Assembly (NCBI GenBank): GCA_947630135.1
Contig: CANRGH010000002.1
Coordinates: 62,001 to 126,000 of the forward strand
From: an uncultured Monoglobus sp.
Lineage (GTDB): Bacteria; Bacillota; Clostridia; Monoglobales; Monoglobaceae
Length of the DNA stretch: 64,000 nucleotides
Direction of reading: 5' to 3'
Under the pieces are notes generated by a model. That model had not been told where the DNA came from, made no database searches, and was given only the letters and a program-made list of their open reading frames with translations. Of this stretch, positions 34,744-45,637 are shown one piece after another. The translations under genes were made by a program, and so were the position numbers. Position 1 is the first letter of the stretch, and each line of letters begins with the position of its first letter.

Positions 34744-37641
34744 ATGAAAAAACTATGCTTGATATTGGCTTTGACGATGCTTGCGGCATTGCTGCCGTGC
34801 GGCGCGTCCGCGGTCAATGGACTTGAAAAAAGCGGTAACGGATCTCGGGCCGTCGCGGCGGCGGACAGCCTCTCCGCGTTTCCGGGAGCAGAGGGCGGCG
34901 GAATGTACGCCACGGGCGCGAGAGCGGCTTCAAGGCCAGAAATATATCATGTGACGACTCTTAAAGACTATGACAAAAACGCGGGTGATAGTCCTATCCA
35001 AGGCTCTCTGCGCGACGCTGTATCAAGAGGCAACAGAATAATCGTGTTTGACGTGTCGGGAAATATTGAGCTGAAAGCCCGCCTCAATATCAGCGGCGGC
35101 GATCTGACAATACTCGGCCAGACCGCGCCGGGCGACGGAATATGCGTCACGGGCTATGACACGCATATAAACTCAAGCAACGTGATACTGCGCTACCTAA
35201 GATTCAGAATGGGCGACAAGAACGACGTTGAGGACGATTCCCTCGGCGGCAGAAATATAAATAACGTGATAGTCGACCACTGCTCGATAAGCTGGAGCGT
35301 TGATGAGTGCGCATCTTTTTATGACAACACAAATTTCACCATGCAGTGGTGCATAATATCCGAAAGCCTCAACAATTCAGTCCACGCGAAGGGCAGCCAC
35401 GGCTACGGCGGCATCTGGGGCGGCGCGAACGCGAGCTTCCACCACAACCTTATGGCGCACCACAAGAGCAGGAACCCCAGAGCGCCCGAGGGCGACTTTA
35501 AAATGCTTGTTGGTATAGACGACGGCGACTATGACATGACGCAGCAGCGTCAGCTTACGGACTGGCGCAACAATGTCATATACAACTGGGGCGACAACTC
35601 GGCTTACGGCGGCCAAGCTGCCATGGCGATAAATATAGTCAACTGTTACTATAAGTCGGGTCCCGCGACCGGAAGTGGAGTTAAAAGCAAGATATACGAA
35701 TTAAGCTCCACGGGCAACGACAAGACGTTTGTCTGGAGTACAGACCTTTATCTTGACGGTAATCATGTTGAGGGCTATCCCGATGTTACCGAAAACAACG
35801 CGCTGGGCGTCACCAAGGACTCAACGGCTCAAAACTACTATGTCTGGACAAGCGGCCCGAGCGGAACCAACAACAAAAATGTTAAATACGAACCGATCTC
35901 GAATAACGCGGATGCGCAGAATGTGCATTTTAAGTATAGCGATGAATATCCCGTAAAAATGCAGTCAGCAGAGGAAGCATACGAAGCGGTCCTAGCGAAT
36001 GCCGGTGCCAGTCTGTCACGCGATAGTTTGGACGCGAGAGTGATCGACGATGTAAGAAACGGCACGGCTGAGCACGGAGCCAACGGAATAATCGACACGC
36101 CGTCGGACGCGGGCGGCCTTCCCGAACTTAAAGGTTATCCCGAACCCGACAGCGACAAGGACGGACTTCCCGACAGATGGGAGGATCAAAACGGCTCGGA
36201 TAAGAACAATGCCGCTGACGCGGCGGTGATCCTTCCGAGCGGATATACAAGGATCGAGGAATACGCCAACGACCTTGCGGACGGAAGCTTTGTGAAAGAG
36301 GACACAAGACCCACGGCGACGCCCGAACCTACGCAAACACCCGAGCCCACGCCTACAGCGACGACCGATCCGCTGTCGCTGATAAAATGGGAGATCGTGG
36401 ATAACAAAACCGTTACGATAACGGGCCTGAGAGCAAGTAGAACGCCGAGTGAACTGAATATACCGAGCGAGATCGAGGGCTTGCCCGTGACTGCCATAGG
36501 CGATTCGGCGTTTGAAAGAAAAGGCATTATGAAAGTGACCCTGCCCGACACCCTTGAGGTCATAGGAGACCGGGCCTTCGCTCAGACCGGTTTGAGCGAG
36601 ATAGAATTACCCAAAAATCTGATGACGATCGGCGCCAACGCGTTCGCAATGTGCGGGTTCTCAAGAGTGGAGATCCCCGCGGGAGTGAGCGAGATAAAAG
36701 GTTCGTCATTTATGAGCTGCTGGAATATGAAAGAGATAATTGCGGACTCGGAAAATCAAACATTCCGCTCGGAGGACGGAATTTTGTTCAGCAAGGACAT
36801 GTCAACTCTTGTGTATTGTCCTACGGGCAGAAGCGGAGAATACAGAGTTCCCGAAAAGGTTGCGGGCATAGGCGAGGGCGCGTTTGCCTACTGCGGAGTG
36901 AACCCCGTGATCGTTTCGGCGGACGTAAAAGAGATAGGCGCAAACGCCTTTATCGGCTGTCCTAATCTTGAGAGCATATATCTGCCAAACGGTCTTTCTG
37001 AAATTATGCGCCGCGCGTTCATGAACTGCGTAAGACTCAAAGATGTGTACTTCGACGGCACCGAGAATGAGTGGAACGCGATAACGATAAGCGAGGAGAA
37101 CAACAATTATTTGATGTCTGCGGCAAAGCATTTTAAGGATGTTGATCCGACGCCCACAGCGACGCCCGCAGTGACAACGACACCGACGCCCACGGAAACG
37201 CCGACAGCGACACCGACAGTGACGTCACCGCCAACGCCTACGGCGACAATAACGCCGACGTCGGCGCCGACAAATACGCCTGCTCCGACAATTACGCCTA
37301 CAACAGCGCCGACGGCAACGCCGTCAAGCGGGCCGGTTGAAACCTCGTGGAAAATATTGAGCGTTGATAAAGAGTCGGGCGAAGCGAAAATATTTATTCC
37401 CGACGGAACGCCAACGGGAACGGCCTTCACGCTGATTATGGCGAAGTACAAAGATGATGTTATGCTTGACTGCGTGATCGAAGGCTTCAAAACGGAGGCG
37501 GAAGGCGGAAGCGAATACACGGCAAAGCTTAGCCGATTTATCACGGCGGCCGTTCCCGACGAGGATGTGAAGCTCATGCTGTGGGACGGAACCGACGACA
37601 TAAAACCCCTCGCCGAGCCGAAGGATCAAAGCGGTGATTAG
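34744..37641 (+). CDS. Secreted PL1-like pectate lyase with LRR and C-terminal domain
   Basis: 965 residues. Signal peptide ends CGASA. Residues about 42-452 are a right-handed beta-helix pectate lyase of PL1 type: FPGAEGGGMYATG, SLRDAVSRGNRIIVFDVSG, TILGQTAPGDGI, VIVDHCSISWSVDE, HGYGGIWGGANASFHHN and NSAYGGQAAM. A calcium-binding-like DSDKDGLPDRWED follows (about 468). Then a Pro/Thr linker (522-540), BspA-type leucine-rich repeats (549-795), a second Pro/Thr linker (799-863), and a C-terminal domain (865-959) with WKILSVD, MAKYKDDVMLDC and KLMLWDG. It should cleave polygalacturonate outside the cell. The paralogue at 45638-48814 has these domains reordered. AGGAGG sets ATG 34744. Confidence 0.85.
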   Translation: MKKLCLILALTMLAALLPCGASAVNGLEKSGNGSRAVAAADSLSAFPGAEGGGMYATGARAASRPEIYHVTTLKDYDKNAGDSPIQGSLRDAVSRGNRIIVFDVSGNIELKARLNISGGDLTILGQTAPGDGICVTGYDTHINSSNVILRYLRFRMGDKNDVEDDSLGGRNINNVIVDHCSISWSVDECASFYDNTNFTMQWCIISESLNNSVHAKGSHGYGGIWGGANASFHHNLMAHHKSRNPRAPEGDFKMLVGIDDGDYDMTQQRQLTDWRNNVIYNWGDNSAYGGQAAMAINIVNCYYKSGPATGSGVKSKIYELSSTGNDKTFVWSTDLYLDGNHVEGYPDVTENNALGVTKDSTAQNYYVWTSGPSGTNNKNVKYEPISNNADAQNVHFKYSDEYPVKMQSAEEAYEAVLANAGASLSRDSLDARVIDDVRNGTAEHGANGIIDTPSDAGGLPELKGYPEPDSDKDGLPDRWEDQNGSDKNNAADAAVILPSGYTRIEEYANDLADGSFVKEDTRPTATPEPTQTPEPTPTATTDPLSLIKWEIVDNKTVTITGLRASRTPSELNIPSEIEGLPVTAIGDSAFERKGIMKVTLPDTLEVIGDRAFAQTGLSEIELPKNLMTIGANAFAMCGFSRVEIPAGVSEIKGSSFMSCWNMKEIIADSENQTFRSEDGILFSKDMSTLVYCPTGRSGEYRVPEKVAGIGEGAFAYCGVNPVIVSADVKEIGANAFIGCPNLESIYLPNGLSEIMRRAFMNCVRLKDVYFDGTENEWNAITISEENNNYLMSAAKHFKDVDPTPTATPAVTTTPTPTETPTATPTVTSPPTPTATITPTSAPTNTPAPTITPTTAPTATPSSGPVETSWKILSVDKESGEAKIFIPDGTPTGTAFTLIMAKYKDDVMLDCVIEGFKTEAEGGSEYTAKLSRFITAAVPDEDVKLMLWDGTDDIKPLAEPKDQSGD

Positions 37642-37654
37642 CGGACAATTAATA

Positions 37655-37684
37655 GGAGCGCTTGCGGCGGCGGGCGCTCCTTTT
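37655..37684 (+). terminator. Terminator after pectate lyase 1
   Basis: GGAGCGC (37655-37661) pairs with GCGCTCC (37674-37680), followed by TTTTCTATCTT. Confidence 0.8.
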
Positions 37685-37748
37685 CTATCTTATTATTGGT
37701 GAATTTTTGTGTTTTTTGAAAAAAATAAATATTTTTATATTTTTATGC

Positions 37749-37777
37749 TTGACATACAAAATTTTTTGTGTTATCAT
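37749..37777 (+). promoter_or_regulatory. Promoter of rpoB-rpoC
   Basis: TTGACA (37749-37754) and TATCAT (37772-37777), spacer 17 bp. A TATAAT lies 6 bp further on, but with a 23-bp spacer. No ribosomal protein genes lie between this promoter and rpoB. Confidence 0.65.
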
Positions 37778-37857
37778 TATAATCTGTTTAAAGTGAGGTA
37801 CTGTGCCGATTTTGCGGAAAATCAATACTTAAGAGCGGGAATTAATCGCTTGAAAAT

Positions 37858-38010
37858 CACGATTTTACGCGGGTTTATGACGTTTTTTCAATTAATGGCA
37901 TATCGGAGGTACTTATGGCAATTTTTCAGAAATAATTTAAAATCGTGCGGCGCCCGGTTCGCGTATCAAAAAAACGCGGATTTTCCGGGCTAAGCTTGCG
38001 ATTTCATTAA
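37858..38010 (+). promoter_or_regulatory. Structured rpoB leader with mini-ORF
   Basis: CACGATTTTA (37858-37867) and TAAAATCGTG (37938-37947) form an exact 10-bp long-range stem. Enclosed is GGAGG (37905-37909) and a mini-ORF ATG-GCA-ATT-TTT-CAG-AAA-TAA (37915-37935). Downstream a nested hairpin pairs GCCCGG with CCGGGC and, inside it, CGCGT with ACGCG (about 37952-37991). This looks like an attenuation-type leader; no match to a known class is recognised. Confidence 0.5.
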
Positions 38011-38036
38011 AATTTTTACGAGAGGTGATCAGTTTT

Positions 38037-41000
38037 ATGCCACATCCTGTGAAACTTGGCGAAAACACGCGCATGAGCTACGGAAAGATTAACGAAGTCT
38101 TAGAGATGCCCAATCTTATTGAAATCCAGACAAATTCCTATAACTGGTTTCTAAACGAGGGACTTAAGGAAGTCTTTCATGATGTTTCGCCTATTACGGA
38201 TTATACAGGAAATCTTATTTTGGAGTTTATCGACTATCACTTGGAGAACACACCGAAATACGATATCGAAGAGTGCAAGGAAAGGGACGCGACATACGCG
38301 GCGCCTCTCAGAGTGAAGGTTCGGCTTATCAACAAGGAATCGGGCGAGGTCAAGGAGCAGGAGATATTCATGGGCGATTTTCCGCTCATGACGCCCTCGG
38401 GCACGTTTATTATAAACGGAGCCGAGCGCGTTATCGTGTCTCAGCTTGTTCGCTCGCCGAGCGTTTATTATTCCCAGACCTACGATAAATTGGGTAAAAA
38501 GCTGTTTTCGTCTCAGGTTATTCCAAACCGCGGCGCGTGGCTTGAGTATGAGACCGACAGCAACGACATATTTTATGTGAGAATTGACCGCACCAGAAAA
38601 ATTCCGGTGACGGTGCTTATCCGCGCCCTCGGAATTGGAACCGACGCGGAGATAAAAGAGCTTTTCGGCGAGGACGAAAGGCTTATCGCGACGATGGAAA
38701 AAGATACCGCCAAGAACCATGAGGAAGGCCTGCTTGAGGTTTACAGAAGGCTCCGTCCGGGCGAGCCGCCCACGGTTGACAGCGCTCAGTCGCTGCTTTC
38801 CAGCACCTTCTTTGACCCCAAGCGCTACGACATGGCGAAGGTCGGCAGATATAAGTATAACAAAAAGCTGATGCTCTCGGCCAGAATTAAGGGTCAGATC
38901 TCCGCCGAGACGGTGGTAAGCCCCCTGACCGGAGAAGTGCTGTGCGAGGCGGGCGACAAGATCTCCGCCGAGACCGCGAAGGAGCTTGAGGCTCACGGCA
39001 TAAACTCTCTCGTTCTCGAATGCGACGGAGCGCGCACCAAGGTCATCTCGAACCACATGGTCGACATTCCGGCGTATGTGCTGAACAAGACCGGCGAGGA
39101 GCTGAGCTACAGCCCCAGAGAGTGCGGAATTACCGAGCGTGTCCGCCGCACGGTTCTTGATGAGATAATCGAGAGCGCGGGCGACCCCAATTCCGAAGAG
39201 TTTAAGACCCTGCTCACCGACAGACGCGATGAGCTGCAGCCGAAGCATGTGCTGATCGACGACATAATGGCTTCGATCTCGTATATCGGCAATCTGGCAA
39301 ACGGCGTGGGCAGCGTTGACGATATTGACCATTTGGGCAACAGAAGAATAAGAAGCGTGGGCGAGCTGCTGCAAAATCAGTTCAGAATAGGCTTGTCAAG
39401 AATGGAGCGCGTTGTCCGCGAGAGAATGACGACATCCGATCTTGACGCGATCACGCCCCAGTCGCTCATAAACATAAGACCCGTGACCTCGGCGATAAAG
39501 GAGTTCTTCGGCTCCTCGCAGCTGTCGCAGTTCATGGACCAGATAAACCCCCTGGGCGAGCTGACTCACAAGAGAAGGCTTTCGGCCCTCGGTCCCGGCG
39601 GACTGTCAAGAGAGCGCGCGGGCTACGAGGTGCGCGACGTGCACCATTCTCATTACGGCCGCATGTGCCCCATAGAGACGCCCGAAGGCCCGAACATCGG
39701 ACTTATCAACTCGCTGAGCGGCTTTGCCAAGGTCAATGAGTACGGATTTATCGAGACTCCGTACCGCAGAGTTGACAAAGAGCATAAGCTCGTGACCGAC
39801 GAGGTGTTCTATATGACCGCCGACGAGGAGGAGGGCTTCTTTGTCGCGCAGGCCAACGAGCCCCTCAACGACGACGGCACATTCAAGAAGAAAAAGGTAG
39901 TAACAAGATTTAAAGACGAGTTTGTGGAGGTCGCTCCCGAGCGCGTTGACTATATGGACGTTTCGCCCAGACAGGTGACGTCGATCGCCACGGCGATGAT
40001 CCCCTTCCTTGAGAACGACGACGCGAACCGCGCCCTGATGGGCTCCAACATGCAGCGCCAGGCCGTTCCGCTCCTTGTTCCCGAGTCTCCAATCATCGGA
40101 ACCGGCATGGAGTACAAGGCCGCCAAGGACTCGGGCGTGTGCGTTCTCGCGAAGCACGCCGGAACCGTGTCGTATGTTTCGGCCACCACTATCAAGGTAA
40201 AGACCGACGAGGGCGACATCGACACATACAAGCTTATAAAATTCACCCGCTCCAACCAGGGCATGTGCGTGAACCAGAAGCCCATAGTCGAAAAGGGCGA
40301 AAAGATAAAAGAGGGCCAGATCATAGCCGACGGCCCCTCCACGAGAAACGGCGAGATAGGCCTCGGCCGCAATATCCGCATGGCGTTTATGACATGGGAG
40401 GGCTACAACTACGAGGATGCTATACTAATCAGCGAAGAGCTTGTTAAGGACGACGTGTTCACCTCGATCCATATTGAGGAATATGAGGTTGACGCCCGCG
40501 ACACCAAGCTCGGCCCCGAGGAAATAACAAGAGATATTCCCAACATCGGCGACGACGCGCTCAAGGATCTTGACGAGCGCGGAATAATCAGAATAGGCGC
40601 CGAGGTTGAAAGCGGAGACATTCTGGTCGGAAAGGTCACGCCGAAGGGCGAGACCGAGCTCACGGCCGAGGAAAGACTGCTCCGCGCCATATTCGGCGAG
40701 AAGGCCAGAGAGGTGCGCGACACCTCGCTGCGCGTTCCCCACGGCGAGTACGGAATAATAGTTGACGTGAAAGTGTTCACCAGAGCGAACGGCGACGAGC
40801 TGCCCCCGGGCGTTAATCAGGTCGTGCGCTGCTATATCGCCCAGAAGAGAAAGATCTCGGTCGGCGACAAGATGGCGGGCCGCCACGGAAACAAGGGCGT
40901 TGTCTCAAGGATACTGCCCGTTGAGGATATGCCGTTCCTGCCCGACGGAACGCCGCTTCAGATAGTGCTTAACCCGCTGGGCGTGCCTTCGCGTATGAAT

Positions 41001-41876
41001 ATCGGACAGGTTCTTGAGGTTCATCTGGGCTACGCCGCCAAGGCTCTCGGCTGGAAGGTCGCGACCCCGGTGTTCGACGGAGCCACAGAGGAAGACATCA
41101 TGGATGCGCTGGAGGAGGCCGGATATGAACGCGACGGAAAGAGCGTGCTCTATGACGGCAGGACAGGCGAGCCGTTTGACAACCGCGTAACCGTGGGATA
41201 CATGCACATGCTCAAGCTTGCCCACCTTGTTGACGACAAGATCCATGCCCGCTCCACGGGCCCGTATTCGCTTGTTACGCAGCAGCCCCTGGGCGGCAAG
41301 GCCCAGTTCGGCGGCCAGCGTTTCGGAGAAATGGAGGTCTGGGCGCTTGAGGCTTACGGCGCGGCTTACACTCTGCAGGAGATCCTGACTGTCAAGTCGG
41401 ACGACGTTGTGGGCAGAGTCAAGACCTACGAGGCGATCGTTAAAGGCGAAAACGTGCCCGAGCCGGGCGTGCCCGAGTCCTTTAAGGTGCTCATCAAGGA
41501 GCTCCAGAGTCTGGCGCTTGACATCAAGGTGCTTGACGGCGACGGTAATGAGGTTATTTTAAGAGAGAGCCTCGACGATGATGACGCGGCGGATCTGCCG
41601 GTTAACATCGCAGGCTTCGAGGAAGACGAGAGCGCTCAGAAGCCCGAGCAGCGTCCCGCGGATGAGGAAGAAGACGAGGAGGACCTTCTGATCGACGACG
41701 ATTACGATGAAGAGGAAGACTCCGAGACAAGCCTGATCGACGAGGTTACGCAGATACTCGCGGGCAAAACAGGCGACAGCGAGGCCGACCTCTTTGACGA
41801 GACTGACGATCTTGAATCCTACGAGGCTATGAAGGACGCCGAGGATTTTGACGACGACGAGGAAGAAGATTTTTAA
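38037..41876 (+). CDS. rpoB: RNA polymerase subunit beta
   Basis: 1279 residues. Start [18 protein letters not shown], then [13 protein letters not shown]. Rifampicin-region motifs: [22 protein letters not shown] and LSALGPGGL. The active-site side has GRHGNKG and [20 protein letters not shown] at the C-terminal clamp. The wild-type-like residues in the rifampicin pocket (D, H, S) predict normal sensitivity. A long acidic tail follows the clamp. AGAGGTG precedes ATG 38037. It has its own promoter and leader and is not preceded by rplJ-rplL. Confidence 0.97.
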   Translation: MPHPVKLGENTRMSYGKINEVLEMPNLIEIQTNSYNWFLNEGLKEVFHDVSPITDYTGNLILEFIDYHLENTPKYDIEECKERDATYAAPLRVKVRLINKESGEVKEQEIFMGDFPLMTPSGTFIINGAERVIVSQLVRSPSVYYSQTYDKLGKKLFSSQVIPNRGAWLEYETDSNDIFYVRIDRTRKIPVTVLIRALGIGTDAEIKELFGEDERLIATMEKDTAKNHEEGLLEVYRRLRPGEPPTVDSAQSLLSSTFFDPKRYDMAKVGRYKYNKKLMLSARIKGQISAETVVSPLTGEVLCEAGDKISAETAKELEAHGINSLVLECDGARTKVISNHMVDIPAYVLNKTGEELSYSPRECGITERVRRTVLDEIIESAGDPNSEEFKTLLTDRRDELQPKHVLIDDIMASISYIGNLANGVGSVDDIDHLGNRRIRSVGELLQNQFRIGLSRMERVVRERMTTSDLDAITPQSLINIRPVTSAIKEFFGSSQLSQFMDQINPLGELTHKRRLSALGPGGLSRERAGYEVRDVHHSHYGRMCPIETPEGPNIGLINSLSGFAKVNEYGFIETPYRRVDKEHKLVTDEVFYMTADEEEGFFVAQANEPLNDDGTFKKKKVVTRFKDEFVEVAPERVDYMDVSPRQVTSIATAMIPFLENDDANRALMGSNMQRQAVPLLVPESPIIGTGMEYKAAKDSGVCVLAKHAGTVSYVSATTIKVKTDEGDIDTYKLIKFTRSNQGMCVNQKPIVEKGEKIKEGQIIADGPSTRNGEIGLGRNIRMAFMTWEGYNYEDAILISEELVKDDVFTSIHIEEYEVDARDTKLGPEEITRDIPNIGDDALKDLDERGIIRIGAEVESGDILVGKVTPKGETELTAEERLLRAIFGEKAREVRDTSLRVPHGEYGIIVDVKVFTRANGDELPPGVNQVVRCYIAQKRKISVGDKMAGRHGNKGVVSRILPVEDMPFLPDGTPLQIVLNPLGVPSRMNIGQVLEVHLGYAAKALGWKVATPVFDGATEEDIMDALEEAGYERDGKSVLYDGRTGEPFDNRVTVGYMHMLKLAHLVDDKIHARSTGPYSLVTQQPLGGKAQFGGQRFGEMEVWALEAYGAAYTLQEILTVKSDDVVGRVKTYEAIVKGENVPEPGVPESFKVLIKELQSLALDIKVLDGDGNEVILRESLDDDDAADLPVNIAGFEEDESAQKPEQRPADEEEDEEDLLIDDDYDEEEDSETSLIDEVTQILAGKTGDSEADLFDETDDLESYEAMKDAEDFDDDEEEDF

Positions 41877-41935
41877 TTTGATCCCGAAAATATGCTGACT
41901 CACGGCATAATGTGAGTAGAAAGGCGTGGTCTTTA

Positions 41936-44900
41936 ATGGGCGAATATCAAAATTTTGAAGCTATTCAGATCGGGCTCGCTTCACCCGAGAAGATTAGAGA
42001 ATGGTCAAGAGGCGAGGTTAAAAAGCCGGAGACTATAAATTACAGAACCTTAAAGCCGGAGAAGGACGGATTGTTCTGCGAGAGAATTTTCGGCCCCCAG
42101 AAGGACTGGGAATGTCACTGCGGAAAATACAAGCGCGTCCGCTATAAGGGCGTTGTCTGCGACCGCTGCGGCGTTGAGGTAACAAAGAGCAAGGTAAGGC
42201 GCGAGCGCATGGGCCATATTGAGCTGGCCGTGCCGGTGTCGCATATATGGTACTTTAAGGGCATTCCGTCACGCATGGGCCTTATGCTCGACATATCGCC
42301 GCGTGCCCTTGAAAAGGTGCTCTACTTCGCGGCATATATAGTTATGGACCCGGGCCAGACGGGTCTGATGAAGAACCAGATACTCAGCGAGAAGGAATAC
42401 ACCGAGAACCGCGAGAAATACGGCGACATGTTCCGCGCGGGCATGGGCGCCGAGTCGATCCTTGAAATGCTCCGCGAGATCGACCTTGAGGAGCTGTACC
42501 ATGAGCTCAAGCAGGAGCTCGAGGACGCGAAGGGTCAGAAAAAGATAAGAACCGTGAGACGGCTCGAGGTCGTCGAGGCGTTCCGCCACTCGGGCAACAA
42601 GCCGGAATGGATGATTTTGACCGTTATCCCGGTTATCCCTCCCGAGATAAGACCCATGGTCCAGCTTGACGGCGGCAGATTTGCCACCAGTGACCTTAAC
42701 GACTTGTACAGAAGAGTTATAAACAGAAACAACAGATTAAAGAGGCTGCTCGATCTGGGCGCCCCGGATATTATCGTGAGAAACGAGAAGAGAATGCTCC
42801 AGGAGGCTGTTGACGCGCTGATCGACAACGGCAGACGCGGCAGACCCGTAACAGGCCCCGGAAACAGACCGCTGAAGTCTCTGTCCGACATGCTCAAGGG
42901 CAAGCAGGGACGTTTCCGCCAGAACCTGCTGGGTAAGCGCGTTGACTATTCGGGCCGTTCGGTTATCGTTGTCGGTCCCGAGCTTAAGATATATCAGTGC
43001 GGTCTGCCGAAGAAAATGGCTCTCGAGCTGTTCAAGCCCTTCGTTATGAAGAAGCTTGTGCAGGACGGACTGGCGCACAACATAAAGTCGGCCAAGAGAA
43101 TGGTCGAGCGTGTCCGCGAGGAGGTTTGGGACGTGCTTGAGGACGTTATCTCCGAGCATCCCGTTCTGCTCAACCGCGCTCCCACGCTGCACAGACTGGG
43201 TATCGAGGCCTTTGAGCCCGTTCTGGTCGAGGGCAAGGCGCTCAAACTGCATCCGCTGGTCTGCACGGCGTTTAACGCCGACTTCGACGGCGACCAGATG
43301 GCGGTTCATCTGCCCCTCTCTGCCGAGGCGCAGGCCGAGGCGAGGTACCTCATGCTTTCGGCCAACAACCTGATAAAGCCACAGGACGGAAAGCCGGTAA
43401 CGGTTCCCACACAGGACATGGTTCTCGGTTCGTATTACCTGACCTTGAAGGACGACACCGAGAAGGGCTCGCCCGAGGTCAAGGAGGGCGAACTCCGCTA
43501 TCATCTTTACAGCTCGCCCGACGAGGCGAAGCTGGCGTATGTCAACGGGGCCGTCGGACTGCACGCGCCGATCAAGGTGCGCGTCACCAAGAACATTGAC
43601 GGCGTGAAGGTTTCAAGGCTTATCGACGCCACGGTCGGCAGACTGATATTCAACGAGAAGATCCCGCAGGATCTGGGATTTATCGACAGAAGCGATCCCG
43701 ACAAGATACTCAATCTTGAGATCGGCGACGAGGTCCTCAAAAAGCCCGAGGTCAAGAACTCGATAGGCGACAATGTTGAGCCGGGCGTTGACAAAAAGCT
43801 GCTGGGCAAGATCATTGACGCGAGTATTAAGGTTCACGGCATAACCGAGACCTCGACGCTTCTCGACGACGTAAAGGCTATGGGATATAAGTATTCCACG
43901 ATCGGCGCGATAACCGTCGGCGTTGCGGATATGGAGATCCCGAAAGAGAAGCAGCAGTACCTGCAGGAGGCCGAGGACGAGATCGACAAGGTCGTTCGCA
44001 GCTACAGACGCGGTCTGCTCACCAACGACGAAAGGTACCAGAAGGTTATAAATATATGGAACAGCACCTCGGACAAGGTTACGCAGGCGCTGATGGACAA
44101 CTTAAAGCAGCTTAACCCGATTTACATGATGGCCAACTCCGGCGCCCGCGGAAGCGTTAACCAGATCAGACAGCTCGCCGCTATGCGCGGACTTATGGCC
44201 GACACGTCGGGAAGAACGATCGAAATTCCTATCCGCGCCAACTTCCGCGAGGGCCTCACGGTTCTTGAGTACTTCATTTCGACTCACGGCGCCCGCAAAG
44301 GTCTGACCGACACGGCGCTCAGAACGGCCGACTCGGGTTATCTGACCAGACGTCTGGTTGACGTTTCGCAGGAGGTAATCGTTCGCGAGGACGACTGCGG
44401 AACCACCGACGGAATTATCGTTTCCGACATCATGGACGGCAACGAGATCATTGAGCCGCTTCAGGACAGACTGGAAGGCAGAACGATAATAGGCGACTTA
44501 GTTGCCGAAAGCGGCGAGGTCATCGCGCGCGACGGCGAGATGATCACCCATGACAAAGCCGCAGAGATCGTGGCCGCCGGAATTAAAGAGGTCAAGATCC
44601 GCTCGGTTGTTAAGTGCCGCAGCAAGGTCGGCGTATGCTCCAAGTGCTACGGCATGAACCTCGCGACCGGCAGACCGGTCGATATAGGCGAGGCGGTCGG
44701 AATTATCGCGGCTCAGTCGATCGGCGAGCCCGGTACACAGCTTACGATGAGAACGTTCCACGCCGGCGGCGTAGCGCAGGGCGACGACATCACACAGGGT
44801 CTTCCCCGTGTTGAGGAGCTGTTTGAGGCCAGAAAGCCCAAGGGCGTCGCGATCGTCAGCGAGGGTAGCGGAGTTGTCTCGGTTTCCGAGGCTATGCAGA

Positions 44901-45568
44901 AGCGCGAGATCACCGTCACAAATCAAGAGACAGGCGAGGCTTACACCTACCTTATCCCGTTCGGCTCGAGAATAAGAGTCAGCGACGGCGAGGTGATCGA
45001 GGCGGGAACCCCCGTTACCGAGGGTTCGCTCAATCCTCACGATATTATGGCGATAAACGGCGAGACGGCCGTTCAGAACTACTTCATTCAAGAAGTTCAG
45101 CGCGTTTACCGCCTGCAGGGCGTTGATATCAACGACAAGCATATCGAGGTAATCGTGCGTCAGATGATGCACAAGGTCAAGATCGAGGATCCGGGCGACA
45201 CCGGCCTGCTCACCGGCTCGCTTATCAATCTTTACGACCTTGAGGATATAAACAAGAAAACGGTCGAAGAAGGCAAGACCCCGGCGGAGTATTCACTCCA
45301 GCTCATGGGAATAACCAAGGCGGCGCTTGCCACCGAGTCGTTCCTGTCGGCGGCGTCGTTCCAGGAGACCACAAGGGTTCTCACCGACGCGGCAATCAAG
45401 GGCAAGACCGACCCGCTTGTCGGCCTCAAGGAGAACGTTATCATAGGCAAGCTGGTTCCTGCGGGAACGGGCATGCCGCAGTATAACGACATTGACGTTT
45501 ACACGAGCTACGGCACTCCCGCGGCAGACGCGACAAGCGACTCATTCATAGACATCGACGCGGAATAA
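41936..45568 (+). CDS. rpoC: RNA polymerase subunit beta'
   Basis: 1210 residues. The N-terminal zinc ribbon has CHCGKYK and CDRCGVE. The catalytic Mg site is [35 protein letters not shown], the bridge helix and trigger-loop region ([20 protein letters not shown]) are present, as is a second zinc site with [13 protein letters not shown]. Start ATG 41936 opens the conserved [17 protein letters not shown]; the frame continues upstream to 41912, but without a good ribosome site. It follows rpoB by 59 bp and ends at a very strong terminator. Confidence 0.97.
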   Translation: MGEYQNFEAIQIGLASPEKIREWSRGEVKKPETINYRTLKPEKDGLFCERIFGPQKDWECHCGKYKRVRYKGVVCDRCGVEVTKSKVRRERMGHIELAVPVSHIWYFKGIPSRMGLMLDISPRALEKVLYFAAYIVMDPGQTGLMKNQILSEKEYTENREKYGDMFRAGMGAESILEMLREIDLEELYHELKQELEDAKGQKKIRTVRRLEVVEAFRHSGNKPEWMILTVIPVIPPEIRPMVQLDGGRFATSDLNDLYRRVINRNNRLKRLLDLGAPDIIVRNEKRMLQEAVDALIDNGRRGRPVTGPGNRPLKSLSDMLKGKQGRFRQNLLGKRVDYSGRSVIVVGPELKIYQCGLPKKMALELFKPFVMKKLVQDGLAHNIKSAKRMVERVREEVWDVLEDVISEHPVLLNRAPTLHRLGIEAFEPVLVEGKALKLHPLVCTAFNADFDGDQMAVHLPLSAEAQAEARYLMLSANNLIKPQDGKPVTVPTQDMVLGSYYLTLKDDTEKGSPEVKEGELRYHLYSSPDEAKLAYVNGAVGLHAPIKVRVTKNIDGVKVSRLIDATVGRLIFNEKIPQDLGFIDRSDPDKILNLEIGDEVLKKPEVKNSIGDNVEPGVDKKLLGKIIDASIKVHGITETSTLLDDVKAMGYKYSTIGAITVGVADMEIPKEKQQYLQEAEDEIDKVVRSYRRGLLTNDERYQKVINIWNSTSDKVTQALMDNLKQLNPIYMMANSGARGSVNQIRQLAAMRGLMADTSGRTIEIPIRANFREGLTVLEYFISTHGARKGLTDTALRTADSGYLTRRLVDVSQEVIVREDDCGTTDGIIVSDIMDGNEIIEPLQDRLEGRTIIGDLVAESGEVIARDGEMITHDKAAEIVAAGIKEVKIRSVVKCRSKVGVCSKCYGMNLATGRPVDIGEAVGIIAAQSIGEPGTQLTMRTFHAGGVAQGDDITQGLPRVEELFEARKPKGVAIVSEGSGVVSVSEAMQKREITVTNQETGEAYTYLIPFGSRIRVSDGEVIEAGTPVTEGSLNPHDIMAINGETAVQNYFIQEVQRVYRLQGVDINDKHIEVIVRQMMHKVKIEDPGDTGLLTGSLINLYDLEDINKKTVEEGKTPAEYSLQLMGITKAALATESFLSAASFQETTRVLTDAAIKGKTDPLVGLKENVIIGKLVPAGTGMPQYNDIDVYTSYGTPAADATSDSFIDIDAE

Positions 45569-45578
45569 ACAGTTAAAT

Positions 45579-45616
45579 AAAAAGCCCCGGTTCCAAATGC
45601 GGAACCGGGGCTTTTT
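45579..45616. terminator. Strong bidirectional terminator after rpoC
   Basis: AAAAAGCCCCGGTTCC (45579-45594) and GGAACCGGGGCTTTTT (45601-45616) form a perfect 16-bp stem with a 6-nt loop. It also serves the convergent pectate lyase 2. Confidence 0.95.
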
Positions 45617-45637
45617 GGATTATTGGGAAGAATTAAT

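Noticed and set aside
38151-39374. A 407-codon minus-strand frame
   Set aside because: Antisense shadow of rpoB; no family features and no ribosome site.
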